From positions 28,965 through 92,964 of the forward strand of contig JADGJC010000157.1 in assembly GCA_027596075.1 (NCBI GenBank): 64,000 bases of DNA, given 5' to 3'. Below the pieces are notes generated by a model, which did not search any database, was not told where the DNA came from, and saw only the letters and a program-made list of their open reading frames with translations. The stretch is from Rhizophlyctis rosea (lineage: Eukaryota > Chytridiomycota > Chytridiomycetes > Rhizophlyctidales > Rhizophlyctidaceae). Below, in pieces: positions 57,159 to 64,000 of this stretch. How positions within the stretch are numbered: the first letter of the stretch is position 1; the number at the start of each line of letters is the position of its first letter. Made by a program: the position numbers and the translations under genes.

Positions 57159-57906
57159 GAGGTGAAGGGTTCAGCAACTTCGCAAAAGGTGTGCATCACT
57201 TTCGGTGGCACAGCCAAAACGTGGCGCAGAGACGCGAGGGTCCCGATTTGTGGCTTGCGCAGCTTGGGTATCACCGAACCGATTTTGCCCATTCCAACTT
57301 CATTTGACATAAGTTATGTGGCAGAACGACATTGGATGGCAACAGCACATCTTGGTGTGTTGAGGAGTTTGCAGTACCATTCCACCTTCAGCACCACATA
57401 TTCTCCCTTTTGTTCATGCAGTCGGCTAGTGCCTCCAAGATATTTAATCCCTTCTGCCCACCAAGGTCACAAACCCAAACATCAACCTCTAAGAGTTCAT
57501 CAATGCGCACAGGACAGCAAATTCACACACACAAACACTAGACAATCAAAACAACATAATTGAACAACCAGGACAAAACACCCCGGAAAACAAATATATT
57601 ATATTAACAATGCTAGGAAAGACACACACCTCCTCATCGAGAGGAAGGTCAACAAACAAAACCTCCCCGACCCCGACGCCAACCGGGGAATGCCTACCCT
57701 AATGGTATAATAATCGGATCCCTAACCCCAAACCATAAGAATATGTATATATGGACAAAGAGGGCTCGAAAACCACACAAAAATGCAAAGAATCTAATCT
57801 ACATGACGGGGTGAATTCCGTAAACTGGTATAAACAAACAACGGACAGAAAATAAACATAATGGGGGAGGGATTCCGAACAAACGCGAAGATATAAACAG
57901 GGCTTT

Positions 57907-59725
57907 TCAACCCTTGACCCGTGCCCACCTCCCAACAACCATAGTCTCGTCCGAGTTCTCAAGCGTGGGACTGCTGACGCAAATCCCTGCCGTCATGTGC
58001 ACGAGGGTACTTGTTGCCGACGTGACGGGCGGGATGAAAGATTCGGCCGTCGGTGTAGGTGGGAACGCGGGCGAGGAATCGGGTGACGACGACGTAGACG
58101 TAGACGAGAAGCTTGACGCATACGACGAAAGATTACTTCGATGATGTGTATGATGCGGGATAGCGATCGGCGTCGTAGACGACGTCCTCGGCGGTGGTGT
58201 CGGAGAATGCCTCGAAGGCGCAACAACAGTCGTACCCGTCGTAGCCCGTGACGCAAACGTCAGATGATGAGGGTTATGCGGAACCGGAACCCCAACCCCC
58301 CAAACCTCCTTCATCGTTTCATAAACCATAGACGAAACATCAAACGGTACATCATAATCCTCCTCCTCCTCAACTACCTCATCCTCCGGGCCGACACCAC
58401 ACTCATCACACTCATCCTCATAGAACAATCCCCTCTCCGTGGTAGCATCAACTCCCACCTGCGCCGGCCCAAGCATAAAAGTCGTCACGTCATCATCCCC
58501 ATCCTCAACCCCCTCAGGCGTCATACCAGGCATCTCCTCCGCCCCAACAAAAGACCTACACTTCCCAACCAAATGTCCCAATTCACTCACTCCAACCCTC
58601 TTCCTCGGATCCCGCTCAAAAACCCTCCTCAAAGCCCCATCAAACTCCGCCGTCAACCCAAACTGTTCCCTTAACACGTCCCGTCCATCCGCTCCAGGCT
58701 TCTCACTGACATACGCTCGGTAGATTGGATCAGACCCACTAGCCTCATGCCACGGGTTCCGTCCAAACAACAAATTAATCAACACAATCCCCAACGCCCA
58801 CGCATCGCACGCCGCCGTGTTCCTAACCCGGTAGAAGGGATCGATCTTCCCAGCGTTCGCGGGATCCTTGTCGACGAGGTACTCTGGGCTAAGGTATCGT
58901 GACGACCCGCATCCCCGCTCCTCGCTTTCGCGGTCGTAAGTGGCGAGACCAAAGTCAGCAAGTTTGACGATACCGTCTTTTGTGACGAGGAAGTTCTCGG
59001 GCTTGATGTCGCGGTGGTAGACGTCGCGGCTGTGGCAGTGGGATAGAGCGTTGACGAGTTGGGAGAAAATTTCGCGGGCTAGGGCGGGTTGGAAGGGGCC
59101 GTGGGTTGTTATTGCCTACATTGGTTGATGGATGTATGTTAGTGGCGATGCTTTGGAGCTGAGGTGGTTGTGGAAGTCGAATACTCACATCATATAGATC
59201 CATCTCGCACCATTCTAGAACCAAGTAAACAAAGTCCTTCTCCTCCACAACCTTCTTCAACGCAACGATGTTCTCACATCCCGCAACCCTCCTCATAAAC
59301 GCCGCCTCCCTCCATCCAGAGTTAGCCGCGTCCCGTGGTAGGGCCTTGACAGCGTATCGGTTGACCGTTGCCGATGGTGCGCTAGCGCACATTGATGACG
59401 ACAAGGGCGAGGAGCATGACGATGCTGAAGATGATAGGGAATGGGCTGGTGACGATGATGATGAGAAGGATGAAGATGCTGACGGTGATGAGGATGAGAA
59501 GTTCGAGGATGCATATGAGTGTGGAGAGGAAGATAGGCGGGATGCGAAGGCGAAGGGGTTAGAAAACGATGGTGATGAAGGTGCGGGTGGGGGTACCCGT
59601 TCGACGGCTAGGAATACAGTTGCGAAAGACCCGGATCCCAGTAGTGACACTAGTTCCAAACGGCCATGGTCAATGAGGGTGCCGATGCGTGGAGTCCGCG
59701 GTGGTCGAATGTTGTTGGCCGACAT
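57907..59725 (-). CDS. Ser/Thr protein kinase, Ran1/Sks1-like
   Basis: Two exons, 59725-59189 and 59115-57907, close in frame (1,746 nt, 581 residues). The glycine loop is GSGSFATV (residues 30-37), the catalytic Lys is K127 in YAVK, the helix C Glu is about E140, then HRDIKPEN (213-220), DFGLA (233-237) and GSSRYLSPEY, all intact, so the kinase should be active. SSRYLSPE and ALGIVLINLLFGRNPWHEAS point to the fungal Ran1/Sks1/Vhs1 group, which acts in nutrient and cell-cycle control. Between the glycine loop and K127 there is a Ser-rich insert of about 70 residues in the N-lobe, not usual in the group. The C-terminal 200 residues are low complexity (Ser/Thr/Pro) with acidic patches. The family assignment is less sure than the kinase call. 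Confidence 0.88.
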
Positions 59726-62700
59726 GATGGTATATGAGTTGACGGAGTATGTGTGATTCGAACGTGCGATCCGCAGTCCGTCGGGGCCAAGAAGAAATGA
59801 TCACCCGTTATGGTAGACGCGACGCGTTCTTTAAGCGGAAGGGGAGCAAATGGGCGGGTAGAGTGACGGATCGGCTGTTATATTTATGTCCGTATGTGTA
59901 GTATGCAGGGTTGTGGAGTTGACAACGAATGAAGCAGAGATTGGGGTAATGGCACCCAATCGTGGCTTAATGGGATACAAACTCCGTCCGAATGTCGTGG
60001 GTGGATTCTGGATAAAACGCAATCCGGATGTGGTGCATATCACGCAGGAATTGAGGGACCTGTTGTGGATCAGCTGGTCGATTATACCCTTCTCCGAATA
60101 TGCAGGGTGTGCGCGCGCTATGTGTGCAGGAATGCAGTGGGTGAGATAAGCCGCACAGCTTGGATCGGAGCAAATAATTGAATTGGGCGGTGGGTGGGTA
60201 GGGCCTGGATGCTAAATATGCATGAGATAATGGCGGGTGTGCGTGACGATGTTAGATGATGCTGTCGTTCGCGTGGAGTGCTATCAGGACGTAGGACGTG
60301 TTGAGGCAGCGCTGTATGTCCTTTGACAATGTACCATTCCCGTGGAAGTAGATGAAATAGACCCGTTCGGTAGGTACAGGTTATGCAGTGGGTAGTAACA
60401 AGGGTCCTTGAACCAGCAAATAGACCGCAGGATATAAACAAAAAGGAAAGCACACACGAGAGAAGTAAATGAACAAAAGGGAATGAAAGATGGGGACAGA
60501 ACAGGGGTCAAAAGTATTTATTGCAAGTTGGCAGTATCGGTGCTACGACAAAAAGGGGCGGTTACGATTGGACGGAGGACCCTGACGGGTTGATACGGGG
60601 CCCAGTGCAGAAATCGGTGTATCCTGCGGTCCTGCAAGGTTTCGCAATCGCAAGTGAATGTTAGCAAGTTGGGTGGAGTCGGTGTAACACTCCCAAGGAA
60701 GCCAAGGACTTGGTATTTGACAAGCAAGGGGGGACGCGTTCATGGCCTTCATGCTTCACACGGATCGGCGTAATCATCGGGGCTGCTCACTTGACATGCC
60801 GACTGGCCCCCATCATAACAACTCATCCCACCGCGTATGTGGAAAGCTTATTGCCCAAACTCACCTTTCTTCAAAGAAGGTGTCATCAAGGAATTTCAGG
60901 TGATAACAAGTGTGGACAAACTCTTCTCCGACCTCGGTGTGGAGACTTTTTATCACACAGGCCGAAATGCTGCTTGACCGATTGACCGAACCTAGCAATG
61001 ACCTGATCGAAACGCAGTGGAGACAGTCTCCACCTTGCGTGAGAAGGATGCTGGGACAATTGAATGTGGAAAGCGCTCGAATCAAATTGCACCATCCTCG
61101 CCGTTATGCGGGTGACGAGCTGTCTTTGATGTGTCATCCTCGCCGCCTCCTCTCGATTGCATTTGCTCCTTTGCCTCCCTCCCCGATCTGTCGCCCGGCT
61201 GCGTCCATAAGAAGCCTGGAATAGCCCCGAATGTTTACTGGCTTGCTCAATCGCTCCGAACATCACATCGGTATCATCGGACCCATTCATGTTCCTCATC
61301 GCGGCAGACAGCATATTTAGTAAAGCCTTTTTTGGGAGGCGAGCCTGTAATCCTGCCCCAAGACACCTCTGCGCAATTGTCGACCTTGTCTGCGTCTCCC
61401 CACCCAATCAAGGAATATGCAATGATGACGGACTGACCTCCGTATCTGTTACACATACAACGGCACCTCAAACCACTGCCACCGGTGCGCTGCAGATAAA
61501 AAGACGGCCACATTATCATTCTTGGGGGGGGAGGATTGAAGGAGCGGAGGAAGACCTTGGTGGGTCAGCAGACCCGTCTAACCTTGTTTGGGGGTCCCCA
61601 ATCCAGTGGCTCGGATCATCAACTCCCGGTATACCCACCGGAGGCAGATCCAAGCCTTCGGTATCCAATGTTTTGTTGACCCTACTGGCTGTCGCGTCCT
61701 CTAAGCCACGTTCAGATTGCGCGTATCGGACATGATATGGTGTTGGCCAAAACGCGTCCTGGCTTATCTTCTCATTTGCCCAAATTTGTTTATGAGTCTT
61801 CCCTCAGCCACACTTGACCCCATGTGACTGGGCGTAGCAGGCGAGCAGGGGTCTCCGCAGCAAATTACGCGTTGAAGGGTCCCATTCCATGGTGGACCCA
61901 ATCCCCATCCCGAAATACAATGGCTCCAAATAATGCCAGGACTGCTGGACCCTTTCTACCCCACAGGCCACTACGCAAAATGCGCAGCTGACTGGGGAAA
62001 TGGGCGCCTTCTGGGCGTCTTCAAGGGAAGTGCCTGGCACCATCAGCTTTTTTTTTTGACGTTTTCTTTTATGATCACGCAACTGAGAATAATTGTTTCG
62101 CCTGGTAACACCCTCTCCGGTATCCATAGAGTCGAACTGAAGAAATGGGAGAGTGTGTGGGCTTATGTTTGAACCAGTAAGGTTGCAGCAAATTACTTGC
62201 TTCCTTGGGATTGTGAGCGTCATTCACAGTACCTAAGCTTTCTCACTCTCAATGTAAGTGCCTATAACGGTCAACAGTCGTGCCCAGCGGCGGAAGCAGT
62301 CGCCCCGAACCATATCACTGGGTCCATCACGTAATTCCCACCAACAACTTATCTACTTTCGCAATTCGCTTGTATGGGTGGAGAGTCGGTGGGGCATCTT
62401 GAAACGTTTTGAATGAGGTTCTGCTATATTCGGGCACTCCATCCAGGACCCTCCGCATTGACCATGCTGTATGAGCCGCTGACCGCACACTGTGAGAAGA
62501 CACATGTCATTGAGCCATTCGATGTCTCTGCCCGCATTGTCAATGACATACACCTATCGTCAGACGTTAGTGCGCATCAACTGTCTCCAGCACATCCCAC
62601 CGCGTTCACTGCCAGCTTGTATGGAATTTTGTTTGGGAGCTGCATTGGGCAAAAACCAGGAAAACTTTCTAAAATCGAAACATATGACCGGCACGATGGA

Positions 62701-63735
62701 TTGATAACCACAAGCCTGTTACTTTTGCCGGATGGCTTTTGCGCACACTTTGCAAGTTGACGCTTGAGTTTACGACGATAGAGAAGCAACCAACAACAAC
62801 CACAATGTCAAGATGAAAGCAGAGCTGAGCGCTTTCATCAAAAGTGCAATAACCATGTTCCGTTATGAGGTTATAATGAAAAACAATATGCCAATGAGCT
62901 CAAACACAAAAAAAACAAAAGAGTGAAAGCTGAGCGCTTTCTTTAAAAGTGCAAATAACCATGTTCCGTTTTGAGTCTATAATGAAAACTAATATGCCAA
63001 TGAGCGCAAACAAAATAGAACAGCTGCAACAGGCCGCAACAAAATCGACAGAACCAAGCCCATCAAGTGCATTATGATTGTCACCTCCTGGACGCAATTG
63101 GTACAAAGTTCAGAGGGAGGTCATTCTTTTGTGTGTGATGAGTTCAAATGAACCAGGGAAGGACATGACCCATTCCAGTTATCGAAACTCCATCCCCGGA
63201 ACCAAATTGCGCAAGCTCCTTCTTCCTTTGACATGTGTGATATTTTGCTTGGACCATCAAATGGCTTATCGAAGCATAGATTCTGGGGAGAAACTGGGGG
63301 AGAATGGGATTGGCGGCACAGTCATCAATCTAACGAGAACGCCAGGGTCCTTAACACTACACACAGATCCTTCAAGCATCACAGAGAGTCGGTAGTGGAC
63401 GATCTATGCACAGTCGATGTTGATGCAAGTTGTAAATGACCGCTGAATCTTTGATGTACGCACTTGTGACTGTAATTTGGTCCAAAGTTTCCGAACCACC
63501 AATCCTCTCAACTACCAACCATCCACATGCCACACCCAAAAACTCGTCCCAAGACCAGCAGAAAAAGCAATCCTCATCAACCACGAGCCCGAACGCATGA
63601 AACACCCTGCAATATCACCAAAAACAATCGGAACTGGACGAGTTGATACTAAAAAAAAATCTAAAATATAGGTACATATTTACACAAAAAAGCAAAGCCC
63701 AACCGCTAAATGCGGTACCTGATCATCGTCTCTAC
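59726..63735. other. 4-kb stretch with no convincing gene
   Basis: The longest gene-poor stretch. Open frames at 60886-61407 (minus) and 61289-61735 (plus) overlap on opposite strands and show neither family resemblance nor splice logic, so I do not call them. The only repeat seen is at 62819-63015. The first few hundred bases should hold the kinase promoter. Confidence 0.4.
62819..63015. repeat. direct repeat, about 95-bp unit, two copies
   Basis: Copies at about 62819-62912 and 62926-63015 share GAGCGCTTTC, ATAACCATGTTCCGTT, TATAATGAAAA and AATATGCCAATGAGC in order, with small indels and substitutions. No coding frame is conserved. Confidence 0.8.
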
Positions 63736-63930
63736 CTACTTAGTAAAGACCTCAATGTCCTAACAAAAGAACAACAACAAGCCACAAGTCAACACATACA
63801 CCAACTACAAACTCCCGCTCAACATAACCATCAAAGCCTTCTCAAACTCACCTCCAAATCATCATCAACAGTACTAAAAGTCATCAAATCCTGCACAATC
63901 TTCTTCTCCTTCTCCCTATCCTTCACCCCA
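63736..63930 (-). CDS. 3' end of an unidentified gene, partial
   Basis: The end of a minus-strand gene cut by the scaffold end. An exon ending at 63852 encodes KDREKEKKIVQDLMTFST and VDDDLE, followed by GTGAGT. An acceptor TTAG then leads to the last exon 63759-63736, encoding DIEVFTK and TAG. The splice joins in phase 0. I do not recognise the protein; it ends in an acidic, helical C-terminus. The upstream part lies beyond the poly-C tract. Confidence 0.5.
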
Positions 63931-63944
63931 CCCAGCCCCCGACC

Positions 63945-64000
63945 CGCCCCCCCCCCCCCCCCCCCCAAACCAAGAACCCCCCCCCCACCCACACAAAAAA
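63945..64000. other. low-complexity scaffold end (poly-C, poly-A)
   Basis: Long C runs followed by AAAAAA at the right edge. It does not look like a telomere repeat and is probably a low-quality scaffold end. Confidence 0.6.

Larger units (their letters stand above)
56459..57906. other. intergenic with direct repeat and tRNA-like sequence
   Basis: Convergent region between HYDIN and the kinase gene. It holds the tandem repeat at 56717-56942 and the tRNA-like sequence at 57077-57158, both listed separately. No protein gene is supported. Confidence 0.5.

Noticed and set aside
60886..61407. 173-codon open frame on the minus strand in the gene-poor stretch
   Set aside because: It overlaps other frames on the plus strand, has no recognisable motif or splice sites, and its composition is not like that of the nearby genes.
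61289..61735. 148-codon open frame on the plus strand
   Set aside because: No family resemblance; it overlaps the minus-strand frame above. Chance openness is enough to explain it.
63945..64000. Telomere or CRISPR-like repeat at the right end
   Set aside because: Only homopolymer C and A runs are present, without a telomere unit or spaced repeats.

Overview
The window looks like nuclear DNA of a zoosporic fungus, most likely a chytrid. Genes are dense, mostly single copy, and broken by many short GT-AG introns of about 50-110 nt. Housekeeping genes of fungal or opisthokont type (NOL10/Enp2, Imp3, ZFPL1, a TMF1/Sgm1 golgin) sit beside genes needed only by organisms with a motile flagellum (RSPH9, HYDIN, centrin) and a FAM184-type coiled-coil gene. 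There is no operon structure, no intact transposon and no CRISPR. Two 10-N gaps (14596-14605 and 35890-35899) show that this is a scaffold.

Left part, 1-24 kb. A tandem pair of minus-strand F-box genes, both carrying frameshifts, is followed by two head-to-head pairs of conserved genes: NOL10/ZFPL1, then IMP3 and an unrecognised gene. Next come two BTB-like paralogs, each with one apparent frameshift, a GT92-type glycosyltransferase, a tandem pair of small secreted Cys-rich/Thr-Lys-rich proteins preceded by a duplicated upstream block, an unassigned two-TM membrane protein and a third BTB gene. This is the fast-evolving, duplicating part of the window.

Middle, 24-28 kb. A large minus-strand gene joins a Crinkler-like N-terminal header to a conserved middle region and about 15 leucine-rich repeats. 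Most repeats lie on their own small exon, at a spacing of about 140 bp. It reads like an intracellular receptor-type protein and is the most unusual gene here.

Right part, 28.7-56.5 kb. This is a ciliary neighbourhood: RSPH9 (+), FAM184 (-), centrin (+), TMF1 (-) and HYDIN (+). FAM184/centrin and TMF1/HYDIN are divergent pairs with intergenic spacers of about 345 and 400 bp. HYDIN could be rebuilt as 12 exons that close in frame (14,481 nt, 4,826 residues). One of its exons is 9.4 kb long, and it carries an internal P-loop domain whose Walker lysine is arginine.

Far right, 56.5-64 kb. The stretch holds two local direct repeats, a tRNA-like sequence, a Ran1/Sks1-like protein kinase, about 4 kb without a convincing gene, and the 3' end of one more minus-strand gene before a poly-C/poly-A scaffold end.
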